NCBI RefSeq assembly: GCF_008329715.1
Contig: NZ_VTSR01000011.1
Span: forward strand, 274,079 to 338,078
DNA length: 64,000 nt
Reading direction: 5' to 3'
Origin: Gimesia chilikensis
Lineage (GTDB): Bacteria; Planctomycetota; Planctomycetia; Planctomycetales; Planctomycetaceae
Shown: one piece after another, positions 9,495-17,983 of the stretch
How positions within the stretch are numbered: position 1 is the stretch's first letter
Layout: every line of letters starts with the position of its first letter
Program-made: the position numbers and the translations under genes
The notes under the pieces: generated by a model
Database searches by the model: none
What the model was told of the DNA's origin: nothing
Seen by the model: only the letters and a program-made list of their open reading frames with translations

Positions 9495-9781
9495 TATAAA
9501 AGAAGTCGACAAGCCGGATACTCTACGAAACCGCCCTGAAACACGGGACAGTTCAGTAAATCCCCCCCCTCTCGCGCAGGATTTCCTGCGTGATGGGTAT
9601 TAGATATATCAAAGGTATCGGTTATGAGGGTTATTCGACTTGTAGGAATCCTGCGTTCTTGGGCAGAAAGTTCGGAAGCCGAATGCGAGAATGCAACACC
9701 TTAGGCAAACTGGGAGGGTATGGCAGCGCGTACTCTGATCCTGTGATTCGAGAGATCAGGGAGATCACTGCAGGGGGAGAC

Positions 9782-10336
9782 TCAGGCGTTTTTCCAGGCC
9801 TGCTTGAGTCTCGCTTTTCTCCCGGAGCGATATAAGGTGAAGAGGGGGACGATTCCGGCCAGCAGCATGAGTGCCCCAAAGACGGGGCGCGCGACCATCC
9901 AGACGGCTGAAATCAGGATCAGAGTCAGGCTTAATGAGCTGAGCAAAGCGAAGACCGTAATCCCGCGTCCGACGAAATTGGCGATCAAGGGGATCTTTTC
10001 AACGAGTACGACCAGTGGTTTAAAGAGTGTCGCCAGCCCCAGAAACAGGATTACCCAGCCCCCGAGGCGTAAGGCCCAGCGAAAGGGAGTGGTGACCTGA
10101 GTATCCTGGGGAGCAGACTTTGTGTCTGCCCCTGATTCTGCATCGGCGGCGGCTTCAGAGAGAACGGCTTCCGCCTGCGTGATACTCTGTTCCCGTTCCA
10201 GAATTCTGCTTTCGTTATGCCAGAGCAGAAACAGCCCCGCAATCAGGAACACAATTCCGATCCCCAGATTTTTCAATGCCGTTTTAAAACGAGCGCCAAA
10301 TGTCGGATCTGTAGATTGTTCAGTCTGCTCACTCAT
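9782..10336 (-). CDS. Compact TMEM43-like four-helix membrane protein
   Basis: A 184-residue membrane protein. Helix 1 (about residues 24-43) ends in LLWHNESRILEREQSI, which resembles the N-terminal segment of TMEM43 proteins. Three further helices follow from about residue 92, with the FKPLVVLVEKIPLI and ARPVFG segments typical of the TMEM43 C-terminal block. What is missing is the large soluble domain that normally sits between helix 1 and helix 2: only about 45 polar residues remain. The gene therefore looks like a miniature family member or an internally shortened derivative, although its ends are intact and it begins at ATG with no frameshift. Function in bacteria is unknown. It may be co-transcribed with the nucleoside hydrolase 48 bases upstream. 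Confidence 0.7.
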   Translation of the reverse strand: MSEQTEQSTDPTFGARFKTALKNLGIGIVFLIAGLFLLWHNESRILEREQSITQAEAVLSEAAADAESGADTKSAPQDTQVTTPFRWALRLGGWVILFLGLATLFKPLVVLVEKIPLIANFVGRGITVFALLSSLSLTLILISAVWMVARPVFGALMLLAGIVPLFTLYRSGRKARLKQAWKNA

Positions 10337-10384
10337 GAAATTCTGCTAACTATAGATAGAGGGGACCTGAGTCCTGATTCGGTA

Positions 10385-11410
10385 TCAGTGTGTTGGGGGT
10401 TGACTGGACAGACTTTCCAGCACTTCCTGAGTACGCACTACCTGCTCCGGCGTGACGGTCAGGAAATAATGTTTGCCTGCTTTTTCTAAATGGTGTTCCA
10501 GTTTGCCAGCTTCATTGATCTTCAGCTGTCCCGAAGCCGACTTGCCAAAGTAGCCGCGATCGGGACGGACTGCATACAGCACACTGGTCAGGTCATAGGT
10601 AGGCCGGTCGTAAGGCATTTTGTGCCAGTATTCATAACCCAGCTTGATCGGATGATATTTCACATAGTTATAGTCATTGAGAATGCTGGTTGACCGATTC
10701 TGAATCGCTCTGCCAATTTCCCAGCCGCTGGCTACCACGGGAACATTTTCCGGCCACAGTTCAAACAGGGTACGAGCCGCGGGGACGTCTTCCCTGACAT
10801 TATATTCGTGGAAGGAGGCTGGCTTGCCGGGTTCGAAGCGTCCAATCATCTGTGAAAGCAGTTTGACTTTCTGGCTGACCAGTTCTTTTCCAGTCAGCGG
10901 ACTGATGTCATCTGCAGGTGACTTGAGCAGGCGGGCGATGTTCGTGGAAAAACCGACCACGACCAGGGCCACCGAATGATCGGGTTGAGCAGCCAGGGTC
11001 TTGCGGAGCAGGCTCACGGCTTCCGGCAGTTGATCCGCGGAGTCATACTGCCGCGGAAACACAGGCTTTCCCTCGGGGGCGTATTCGACAACCTTCCTTA
11101 CATAGGATCCGTCTTTGGGAGTCTTCCCCTGCTCCACGCGTCCCAGTGGAATTTCAGGTCGTCCGTAAAACGTATTCACGACATCGCAGTAAAGCGTCGA
11201 ATACAGATTATCCTTACTGCTCGTGACGGCCAGCAGTTCGCACTCCCCCCGGCTCTGCAGGGCATGAATGACGGCCAGTGCGAGGGCGTCGTCAATGTCG
11301 TTTCCGATATCGGTGTCGAAGATCAGTTTGACCGGTTCAGCCGCGGAGGCGTGATTCTGAGTGAGACCGCAGGCGGCGATCAAGAGAAATAGTATCGATA
11401 GCGCTTTCAT
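10385..11410 (-). CDS. Exported nucleoside hydrolase family protein
   Basis: A 341-residue protein of the inosine/uridine-preferring nucleoside hydrolase fold. The Asp-rich calcium site FDTDIGNDIDDALAL (about residues 31-45) is intact; these enzymes cleave the N-glycosidic bond of nucleosides to ribose and base. Residues 1-23 form a signal peptide (LSILFLLIAACGL, cleavage after ASA), so unlike classical cytoplasmic nucleoside hydrolases this one should act in the periplasm, perhaps in nucleoside scavenging. The C-terminal active-site region (PYDRPTYDLTSVLYA) carries an Asp in place of the usual His, so specificity may differ from the classical enzymes. ATG at 11410 directly begins the signal peptide. 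Divergent from rhaB. Confidence 0.88.
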   Translation of the reverse strand: MKALSILFLLIAACGLTQNHASAAEPVKLIFDTDIGNDIDDALALAVIHALQSRGECELLAVTSSKDNLYSTLYCDVVNTFYGRPEIPLGRVEQGKTPKDGSYVRKVVEYAPEGKPVFPRQYDSADQLPEAVSLLRKTLAAQPDHSVALVVVGFSTNIARLLKSPADDISPLTGKELVSQKVKLLSQMIGRFEPGKPASFHEYNVREDVPAARTLFELWPENVPVVASGWEIGRAIQNRSTSILNDYNYVKYHPIKLGYEYWHKMPYDRPTYDLTSVLYAVRPDRGYFGKSASGQLKINEAGKLEHHLEKAGKHYFLTVTPEQVVRTQEVLESLSSQPPTH

Positions 11411-11631
11411 AGTCGATGTCTCTCAGTCGTATCAGTCGATGTAAGTCCAACTCGGGATGCCCCGCGATCAGAATGATTTCGGTTGTCAGGCTTATGATCG
11501 AGAATTCTTTCAGCAGGGACAACCGGTAGCCAATGAAATTCCCGCGAACTTTTTGTAATATGCAGTTTCAATCGCGAAGCATTAAATCCTAGTTTATCAA
11601 CACCGCTTTTTAGAATCAAAAGGGCTGATCC

Positions 11632-13125
11632 ATGCCATCACAGTGTTTTTTGGGAGTCGATCTGGGGGCCGAAAGTGGACGCGTGCTGGCAGGCATTCTG
11701 GAGAACCAGCAGATTCGCCTCGAGGAGATTTACCGGTTCAGCAATGGGCCGGTTACAGTTGCCGGTACGAAACGCTGGAACGTCATCGGCCTGTGGTCTT
11801 CGATCCTCAAGGGCCTGTCACTGGCTGCACAGAAATACGGGGATCAGATCATCTCCGTCGGTGTGGATACATGGGGCGTTGACTATGCCCTGCTCTCAGA
11901 GAAACAGGAACTGCTGGGACAGCCTTATCATTATCGAGATCCGCGCACGGAAGGCATGTTAAACCTGGCCATCTCCCGTGTTCCCCAACAGGAGATTTTT
12001 GATGCCACCGGTGTGCAGTTCATGGAAATCAACACACTTTATCAGTTGCTGGCCATGCAGCAGAGTGATTCCGATCTGTTGAACCAGGCAAACCTGTTAC
12101 TGCTCATGCCGGACTTTTTCCACTGGCTGCTCTCGGGGAGTCAGGTCGTTGAGTTTACCAATGCGACCACGACCCAGTGCCTCAACCCTGTGACAGGCGA
12201 CTGGTCGTATGAGCTATTACGTCAACTGGAGATCCCCACCGCGATGCTTCCCAAGCTGGTTCAACCGGGAACGAGACTGGGGACCTTACGGGAAGAAGTG
12301 ATGCGGCAGACCGGGCTCTCTAAAATTGAAGTTGTTGCCCCCGCGACCCACGATACGGCTTCCGCTGTCGCTGCGATTCCCACTGCAAATACAGGCAACC
12401 CCGACTGGGCGTATATCAGTTCAGGAACCTGGTCCCTGATGGGGGTCGAAGTCAATCAGGCGGTTCTCGGCAAACGGGCCTTCGAATTGAATTTCACGAA
12501 TGAAGGGGGCATTGATGGAACGTATCGTCTGCTGAAAAACATCATGGGGCTCTGGCTCGTACAGGAATGCAAGCGGTGCTATGAGCGAGAGGGAACCGAA
12601 CTCGATTACACAGCACTGACCACGGCTGCCACGGAGGCAGAGCCATTCCGGTCCCTGGTAGATCCCGATGATCCCCGGTTCCTGAGTCCGGTAGACATGC
12701 GTGAAGAAATCAAAGGCTACTGTCAGGAGACCAACCAGCCGGTCCCCGAAACTCCGGGACAGTTTGTGCGTTGTGCACTGGAGAGCCTGGCTCTGAAATA
12801 TCACAAGGTGCTTGACTGGCTGGAAGAACTGACGGGAACGCCCATCACAGTTCTGCATATTGTGGGCGGCGGGACCAAGAATGAGCTGCTCAACCAGTTT
12901 ACCGCGAACTCCTGTCAGATCCCGGTCATTACGGGACCTGTGGAAGCGACCGGGCTGGGTAATGTACTGGTCCAGGCCCGAGCGGCAGGCGCTGTCAGTT
13001 CGCTGGCTGAAATTCGTGAGATCGTGAGAAATTCGACGGAAACGACAACATATGAACCTCAGGATCAGGCTGTCTGGTCAGAGGCGATGCAGCGGTTCAA
13101 TCAACTGCTGGATGCCTCTGGTTAG
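11632..13125 (+). CDS. rhaB: Rhamnulokinase
   Basis: A 497-residue FGGY-family sugar kinase. The N-terminal phosphate-binding segment [12 protein letters not shown] (residues 6-17) is the version found in rhamnulokinases, and the second nucleotide segment [13 protein letters not shown] (near residue 262) and the [14 protein letters not shown] block (near residue 405) match the same subfamily. It phosphorylates L-rhamnulose at O1 in rhamnose catabolism in the cytoplasm. Length is normal for the family. No rhamnose isomerase, aldolase or transporter gene is adjacent, so the rest of the pathway must be elsewhere. Sulfated fucose/rhamnose polysaccharides are common food for planctomycetes, which fits the sulfatases in the window (inference). 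Confidence 0.92.
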   Translation: MPSQCFLGVDLGAESGRVLAGILENQQIRLEEIYRFSNGPVTVAGTKRWNVIGLWSSILKGLSLAAQKYGDQIISVGVDTWGVDYALLSEKQELLGQPYHYRDPRTEGMLNLAISRVPQQEIFDATGVQFMEINTLYQLLAMQQSDSDLLNQANLLLLMPDFFHWLLSGSQVVEFTNATTTQCLNPVTGDWSYELLRQLEIPTAMLPKLVQPGTRLGTLREEVMRQTGLSKIEVVAPATHDTASAVAAIPTANTGNPDWAYISSGTWSLMGVEVNQAVLGKRAFELNFTNEGGIDGTYRLLKNIMGLWLVQECKRCYEREGTELDYTALTTAATEAEPFRSLVDPDDPRFLSPVDMREEIKGYCQETNQPVPETPGQFVRCALESLALKYHKVLDWLEELTGTPITVLHIVGGGTKNELLNQFTANSCQIPVITGPVEATGLGNVLVQARAAGAVSSLAEIREIVRNSTETTTYEPQDQAVWSEAMQRFNQLLDASG

Positions 13126-13243
13126 AGACCATTCCTCCCTTTAAAAGTGAGTAACTTGCCGTCTGTTCCGCTACACTATATTATCCCAGTCGGTAATCAC
13201 ATTTGATTCATAGCTAAGTATCATCCAGTAAGAAAGTATAACA

Positions 13244-14182
13244 ATGGGTCTGTTTGACCGCTTGAAACGTGGTTTAGAGAAAACCAAGGATGTCCTGCGC
13301 ACCGATGTACGCGACCTGTTCAAGGCGGGGGAGATACTGGATGATCAGAAAATTGAAGAATTCGAAGCGCGACTGATTAAGACGGATATGGGCGTTGTCT
13401 CTTCGGCAGCCATCTGCGATGAAATCCGCAAAAAACATGGTGGTCGTACCGTGATTCTGGATGAAATTCAGGAAACCGTGAAGGAAAAGATCCGGACGCT
13501 GCTGGAAGGAGAAGGTGATACCCGCTGGGACCTGAATAATCCCCTGTCCCCGCTGAAACACAATCCGGATGGGGTGACGGTCATTCTGGTCGCCGGTGTC
13601 AACGGGGTCGGGAAGACAACTTCGATCGCCAAACTGGCAAACCTGATTATTAAACAGAAGAAAAAGGTCCTGCTGGCTGCCGGTGATACATTCCGTGCGG
13701 CCGCTGTGGAACAGCTGACCATGTGGGCCAGCCGCCTGGGTTGTGAAATTGTGACCCGCCCTGACGGTACCGACCCGGCCAGCGTTGCTTACTCCGGTTG
13801 TGAACGGGCACTGGAAACCGGCGTTGACTATTTAATTATTGATACTGCGGGCCGTCTGCAGACACATACCAACCTCATGGAAGAGCTGGAAAAGATCAAA
13901 CGTGTCGTAGATAAGAAGATCCCGGGTGCACCACACGAGAACCTGCTGGTTCTGGATGCGACGACTGGGCAAAATGGTCTGAGTCAGGCAGAACATTTCT
14001 CGAATGCAATCGAGTGTTCTGGAATAATTTTAGCAAAATTAGATGGTACAGCCCGGGGTGGTGTGACCGTTGCGATCCGCCAGAAGATGGGGATACCGGT
14101 CAAATATATAGGCGTGGGAGAGCAAATCGACGACCTTGAACTCTTTAATCCACAAGGTTTTGTCGACGCCTTATTCGCCTGA
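13244..14182 (+). CDS. ftsY: Signal recognition particle receptor FtsY
   Basis: A 312-residue SRP-type GTPase. The N domain (about residues 1-100) is followed by the G domain with GVNGVGKTT (118-126), DTFRAAAVEQL, DTAGRLQTH, and AKLDGTARGG with the C-terminal GEQIDDLELFNP segment. FtsY docks ribosome-SRP complexes at the inner membrane and activates the SRP GTPase. The DTFRAAAVEQL and GVGEQIDDLELF versions favour FtsY over Ffh, and there is no methionine-rich M domain. The acidic N-terminal A domain of E. coli FtsY is absent, as in many bacteria, so membrane contact must rely on the N-terminal helix. The ribosome site before ATG 13244 is weak. Confidence 0.96.
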   Translation: MGLFDRLKRGLEKTKDVLRTDVRDLFKAGEILDDQKIEEFEARLIKTDMGVVSSAAICDEIRKKHGGRTVILDEIQETVKEKIRTLLEGEGDTRWDLNNPLSPLKHNPDGVTVILVAGVNGVGKTTSIAKLANLIIKQKKKVLLAAGDTFRAAAVEQLTMWASRLGCEIVTRPDGTDPASVAYSGCERALETGVDYLIIDTAGRLQTHTNLMEELEKIKRVVDKKIPGAPHENLLVLDATTGQNGLSQAEHFSNAIECSGIILAKLDGTARGGVTVAIRQKMGIPVKYIGVGEQIDDLELFNPQGFVDALFA

Positions 14183-14278
14183 TGCCTGTTAATTAAACTG
14201 CATCCAAACCCTTATATTCCCATTACTTTATATGAGTATTGTGGGTTAGTGCGCGCTGCCTGCATAATATTCGCGCAA

Positions 14279-14306
14279 GTTTAACATTCTTCAGCAACTG
14301 TTAAAC
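14279..14306. promoter_or_regulatory. Perfect 8-bp inverted repeat, possible operator
   Basis: GTTTAACA (14279-14286) and TGTTAAAC (14299-14306) are exact reverse complements with a 12-base spacer, so the half-site centres are about two helical turns apart. That geometry suits a dimeric regulator. The repeat overlaps a weak promoter-like pair upstream of the porin gene. Confidence 0.4.
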
Positions 14307-14376
14307 TATTCCGGCTCCGCAATCTGGCGATGACAGCCAGACCCTCCCGATCAGTCAGAATATTCTTGACGTATCT

Positions 14377-14390
14377 CTTTTGATCAAAAG
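14377..14390. promoter_or_regulatory. Perfect 14-bp palindrome upstream of the porin
   Basis: CTTTTGATCAAAAG is fully self-complementary, centred on GATC, 215 bases upstream of the porin start. It could be a regulator site; there is no T-run after it and it has no loop, so it is unlikely to be a terminator. Confidence 0.35.
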
Positions 14391-14496
14391 CACTACTGAG
14401 AATTCCGATATTCCGAGTTAGAGCCATCGTTAAGTTAGCGCTCAATTTGTGGACCGTAACTGGTTCTCTTAATCTAACGATGGGAAATTGATTTGA

Positions 14497-14560
14497 ACCG
14501 TCAGTATGGCTTCTACCAAACTAAATTACCGGAAAGCATGCGCGCTTCCCTTCTGACGGT
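14497..14560 (+). promoter_or_regulatory. Predicted structured leader hairpin before the porin gene
   Basis: ACCGTCAG (14497-14504) pairs with CTGACGGT (14553-14560), enclosing a second potential stem between GGAAAGC and GCTTCC around 14531-14549. The structure would end about 43 bases upstream of ATG 14604 and leaves the AGGAG ribosome site (14592) free. It may stabilise the transcript of an abundant porin or act as an sRNA target; this is inference. Confidence 0.4.
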
Positions 14561-14603
14561 ATGGAGACCAAGCACCCAAGAAGGTGTACTCAGGAGTTAA
14601 AAT

Positions 14604-16058
14604 ATGCGAAAACTGAAGGAATTGAAACGAAAAGCCAGACTGACTGGGCTCCTGCTGAGCGGGCTGGGTCTCATGGCTGTTTCGCCAGCATTTGGTGGTG
14701 ATGCCGGATGTGCTCCCTCGTGCGTCCCCGCATCAAACCCTTGCTGCACGAAAGTGTTCGAGGATGCTGGTGACAAGCTGGCTGTCGAACTTGAGCGGTT
14801 AACCGCTGAATGTTGTGCCCCTAAAACCTGTGCCCCTACCTGCACGACAGATGGCTGTACCGATCCCAACACATGTTGTGGTGAAGAAGCCGGTGATGAT
14901 GGAGACTGCTGCAGCGGACGTCTGACTCGTCTGTTTGACGACTGCGACGGCTGTGGAAACATCCTGGAAGATAACGGCTGGAAGCTGAGTGGCTGGTTGG
15001 AATTCGGGATTACATTCAACGGAAACCGTCCTGCTAACAATCTGAACACCCCGGGTGTTGGATTCAACCAGGCTGACAGCCAGTTCATGCTGAACCAGCT
15101 GTACTTTGTTTTGGAAAAAGATGCTGCCGCCAACGAAGACTGCTTCGGCTGGGGTGGTCGTGTTGACCTGCTCGTCGGTTCAGACGCTGCTGATACTGCC
15201 GTATTCGGTGGTCCTAACAACACCCCCAACTTCGATGGAACATGGTCTAACAACGACATCGCAACTGCCAACCAGATTGGTCTGGCTATGCCGCAGATGT
15301 ACGCTTCAGTCTATGCCCCCATCGGAAACGGTGTTACCGTTAACGTTGGTCACTTCTACACCGTTATCGGTTACGAAGTTGTACCTGCTACCGGTAACTT
15401 CTTCTACTCACATGCTTATACCATGCAGTACGATGAGCCGTTTACCCACACCGGGGTTCTGGCCAGCACTGACCTGAGCGACAACATCTCACTGACCGGT
15501 GGTATCACCACAGGTTGGGACGATTTTGAAAATCAGAACAACGAGTGGAGCTTCCTGGGTTCTGTTGGCTGGACCAGCGACAGTGAAGACACCTCAGTCA
15601 CATTCGCCATCAGCTCTGGTGGTGAAAACGACGCTTTCGGTGGTACTTCCAACCTGACCATCTTCAGCCTTGTTGCTCAGCAGAAACTGTCTGAAAACCT
15701 GAGCTACGTATTCCAGCACGACCACATGTTCTACCCGAACGGTGACGCTAATGCTGCTGGCGTAACAGCTGAAGCTTACGGTATCAACCAGTACCTGTTC
15801 TACGATATCTGCGATTCAACCCGTGCTGGTATGCGTGTTGAATGGTGGCGTGACCACAACGGTACCCAGCTGGGTGCTCCGGGCACGAACTACTACGAAA
15901 TTACCGCTGGTATCAACCACAAGCTCAACTCCTGCATTCAGGTTCGTCCTGAAGTCCGCTGGGACTGGGCTGACGGTTCTGATCCCTGGACCACATCTGA
16001 CGGTGGTACCAAGGACAGCCAGTTCACCGTTGGTACTGACGTAATTCTCGTCTTCTAA
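14604..16058 (+). CDS. BBP2-type outer-membrane porin with Cys-rich N-terminal domain
   Basis: A 484-residue outer-membrane protein. Residues 1-31 are a signal peptide (hydrophobic LTGLLLSGLGLMAVSPAF). Residues about 32-125 hold roughly 15 cysteines in CC and CxxxC clusters. The rest is a porin-like barrel of the planctomycete BBP2 (former DUF1597) type: WKLSGWLEFGITFNGN, repeated GHFYTVIGYE and ITTGWDDFE strands, and a C-terminal strand ending TDVILVF with terminal Phe, the usual signal for the outer-membrane assembly machinery. ATG 14604 has AGGAG seven bases upstream. The strong ribosome site, long leader and strong terminator suggest high expression. The Cys-rich head could form disulfides in the periplasm or cross-link the envelope (inference). 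Confidence 0.88.
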   Translation: MRKLKELKRKARLTGLLLSGLGLMAVSPAFGGDAGCAPSCVPASNPCCTKVFEDAGDKLAVELERLTAECCAPKTCAPTCTTDGCTDPNTCCGEEAGDDGDCCSGRLTRLFDDCDGCGNILEDNGWKLSGWLEFGITFNGNRPANNLNTPGVGFNQADSQFMLNQLYFVLEKDAAANEDCFGWGGRVDLLVGSDAADTAVFGGPNNTPNFDGTWSNNDIATANQIGLAMPQMYASVYAPIGNGVTVNVGHFYTVIGYEVVPATGNFFYSHAYTMQYDEPFTHTGVLASTDLSDNISLTGGITTGWDDFENQNNEWSFLGSVGWTSDSEDTSVTFAISSGGENDAFGGTSNLTIFSLVAQQKLSENLSYVFQHDHMFYPNGDANAAGVTAEAYGINQYLFYDICDSTRAGMRVEWWRDHNGTQLGAPGTNYYEITAGINHKLNSCIQVRPEVRWDWADGSDPWTTSDGGTKDSQFTVGTDVILVF

Positions 16059-16120
16059 GACCAACGATCACGATTGAATCACCCGTCATTCCCAATCCCG
16101 AATGATGTGGTATAAAATCA

Positions 16121-16158
16121 AAGAGAGCCTTCCTCATTAGGGAAGGCTCTCTTCTTTT
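16121..16158 (+). terminator. Strong rho-independent terminator after the porin
   Basis: A 13-bp perfect stem, AAGAGAGCCTTCC (16121-16133) with GGAAGGCTCTCTT (16141-16153), a 7-base loop and CTTTT immediately after. It lies 62 bases after the porin stop codon. Confidence 0.93.
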
Positions 16159-16307
16159 GCGCGGTGTGTTATGCATTTTTCCCCTGCGGAGTCTCGGTTT
16201 AATCAAGCGAAATTGACGTTTCTGAATTCAGTCTGGTAACATGAGAAACAGCGTCTTGAATGTTTTCTATTCCTGTTCTCGCCGTATCTCAGCCTGATTG
16301 ACTCGCC

Positions 16308-17903
16308 ATGAACCGTATGTTGCTCCGCTCCTGCCTGTTGTTAGCCCTGCTGCTCAGCTGTTCTGTTTTGTTTGGAGCCCCGGCCTCTGATCAGCGTCCC
16401 AATATCATTCTCGTAATGGCAGATGACCTGGGCTGGTCTGATATAGGCTGCTACGGAGGTGAAATCGATACGCCCCACATCGACAGCCTGTCTCGTGACG
16501 GCATGCGTTTCACTCAGTTTTATAACAATGCCATCTGTGGACCGACCCGAGCCTCTCTGTTAACGGGTATTTATTGTCAGCAGACAGGTCATCGTGGAGA
16601 CCGCTGGAACGAACCCAAGAATTTCGACGTGTGCGTGACATTTGGTGAAGTCCTGCAACAGGCCGGGTATCGGACAATGATGGTCGGAAAGTGGCAGGGG
16701 GGAGACTCTGCCCTCGATCGGGGATTTCATCGTTTTTACGGGCCGATGTGTCAGGGTAAAATCAGTTATTTTCATGAAGTCGCCCAGAATCCGTATTACC
16801 TGGATCGGAAACGAATTGAACTGCCTGACGATTTTTATCTGACTGACGCCCTCAATGATCACGCACTTCAGTTTCTTCAGGAAGGCCTGACTGGCAAACA
16901 ACCGTTTCTGCTGTATGTCGCCCACATCGCCCCGCACTGGCCCCTGCATGCCCGGGAACAGGAAATCGCCCGCTACCGTGAACAATACCTGACACAGGGC
17001 TGGGATCAGGTTCGTGCCCGTCGTTTTGCACATCAACGGTCAACCGGACTGATTCCACAGGAATGGGAGTTAGCACCGCGGTCAGCCAGCATTCGCGAGT
17101 GGTCCGAGGAACCAAGTCAGCGCTGGCAGGCAGAACGGATGACCGTGTATGCAGCCCAGGTGAAATCGATTGACCGTGGTCTGGGACAATTACTGCGAGC
17201 TCTGAAAGAGGCGGACGCAGCTGAAAATACTCTGGTCATTTTTCTGTCTGACAATGGTGCCGCCCCTGATGGCGGACTGACTCCCTCACAGAATGGCATG
17301 GGATTCAGTGAGAAACGACCCAACAAAAACTGGCGACGCGACCAGGTGCCAATCAAACCGGGCAGTGGTCCTGATCACATGCCTGGACCCCATGATACCT
17401 TTGCCGCCTACGGCTTAGCCTGGGCGACGACCAGCAATACGCCTTTCCGGGGGACAAAACTGGAAGGTTACGAGGGTGGGATCCGCACGCCACTCATCGT
17501 CCGCTGGCCCAAAGTCATCCAGCAGGGAGGTACCGTTACCAGGCAGGCGGGACACGTGATGGATTTTATGCCCACATTTCTGGATATTGCCCGGACCGAG
17601 TATCCCCAGGAGTTTCATGGTCGTCACCCTCTACCCGTCGAAGGGCACAGCCTGTTGCCCGTATTTGAGGGGAAACAACGCAAGCCGTATTCGGAACTCT
17701 GCTGGGACCTGCCCCGCCAGCAGTCCATCATCAGTGGTGACTGGAAAGCGATCCGACCACGCCAGCAGCCGACAAAGTGGGAACTCTACAATCTGAAAGA
17801 CGACGGCACCGAGACCACTAACCTGGCAGCCCAACATCCGGAGAAAATCGAGTCCTTATCTCGACGGTATGCTGCCTGGCACAAACGTGTGAATGCAAAA
17901 TAA
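16308..17903 (+). CDS. Secreted sulfatase (arylsulfatase type)
   Basis: A 531-residue type I sulfatase. The signal peptide spans residues 1-24. PNIILVMADDLGWSD (31-45) supplies the calcium-binding Asp pair, and AICGPTRASLLTG holds the Cys (about residue 77) that is converted to formylglycine. FLSDNGAAPDGG and the GGIRTPLIVRWP block complete the family core. It hydrolyses sulfate esters, probably on sulfated polysaccharides, in the periplasm or outside. The sequence is CGPTR, one of the accepted variants of CxPxR, so the enzyme should be active if a formylglycine-generating enzyme is present elsewhere. It stands alone between two terminators. Confidence 0.94.
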   Translation: MNRMLLRSCLLLALLLSCSVLFGAPASDQRPNIILVMADDLGWSDIGCYGGEIDTPHIDSLSRDGMRFTQFYNNAICGPTRASLLTGIYCQQTGHRGDRWNEPKNFDVCVTFGEVLQQAGYRTMMVGKWQGGDSALDRGFHRFYGPMCQGKISYFHEVAQNPYYLDRKRIELPDDFYLTDALNDHALQFLQEGLTGKQPFLLYVAHIAPHWPLHAREQEIARYREQYLTQGWDQVRARRFAHQRSTGLIPQEWELAPRSASIREWSEEPSQRWQAERMTVYAAQVKSIDRGLGQLLRALKEADAAENTLVIFLSDNGAAPDGGLTPSQNGMGFSEKRPNKNWRRDQVPIKPGSGPDHMPGPHDTFAAYGLAWATTSNTPFRGTKLEGYEGGIRTPLIVRWPKVIQQGGTVTRQAGHVMDFMPTFLDIARTEYPQEFHGRHPLPVEGHSLLPVFEGKQRKPYSELCWDLPRQQSIISGDWKAIRPRQQPTKWELYNLKDDGTETTNLAAQHPEKIESLSRRYAAWHKRVNAK

Positions 17904-17907
17904 AAAA

Positions 17908-17946
17908 CGCCGTGTGACAGGTTCAGGTCCATCACACGGCGAAATT
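17908..17946. terminator. Bidirectional rho-independent terminator between sulfatase and purH
   Basis: A perfect 10-bp stem CGCCGTGTGA (17908-17917) with TCACACGGCG (17932-17941), flanked by an A-run on the left and a T-run on the right, so it can stop both the plus-strand sulfatase transcript and the minus-strand purH transcript. Confidence 0.92.
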
Positions 17947-17983
17947 TTTTCAGATACCTGCGTCAGCAGTCAATTCAAGCGGC

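Larger units (their letters stand above)
14183..14603 (+). promoter_or_regulatory. Long 5' region of the BBP2 porin gene
   Basis: About 420 bases without a gene between ftsY and the porin. It contains an 8-bp perfect inverted repeat (14279-14306), a 14-bp perfect palindrome (14377-14390) and a long-range pairing close to the start codon (14497-14560), each annotated separately. TTAACA (14281) and AACTAT (14304) are spaced as a weak promoter that overlaps the first inverted repeat. No coding frame with a ribosome site was found. Confidence 0.5.
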
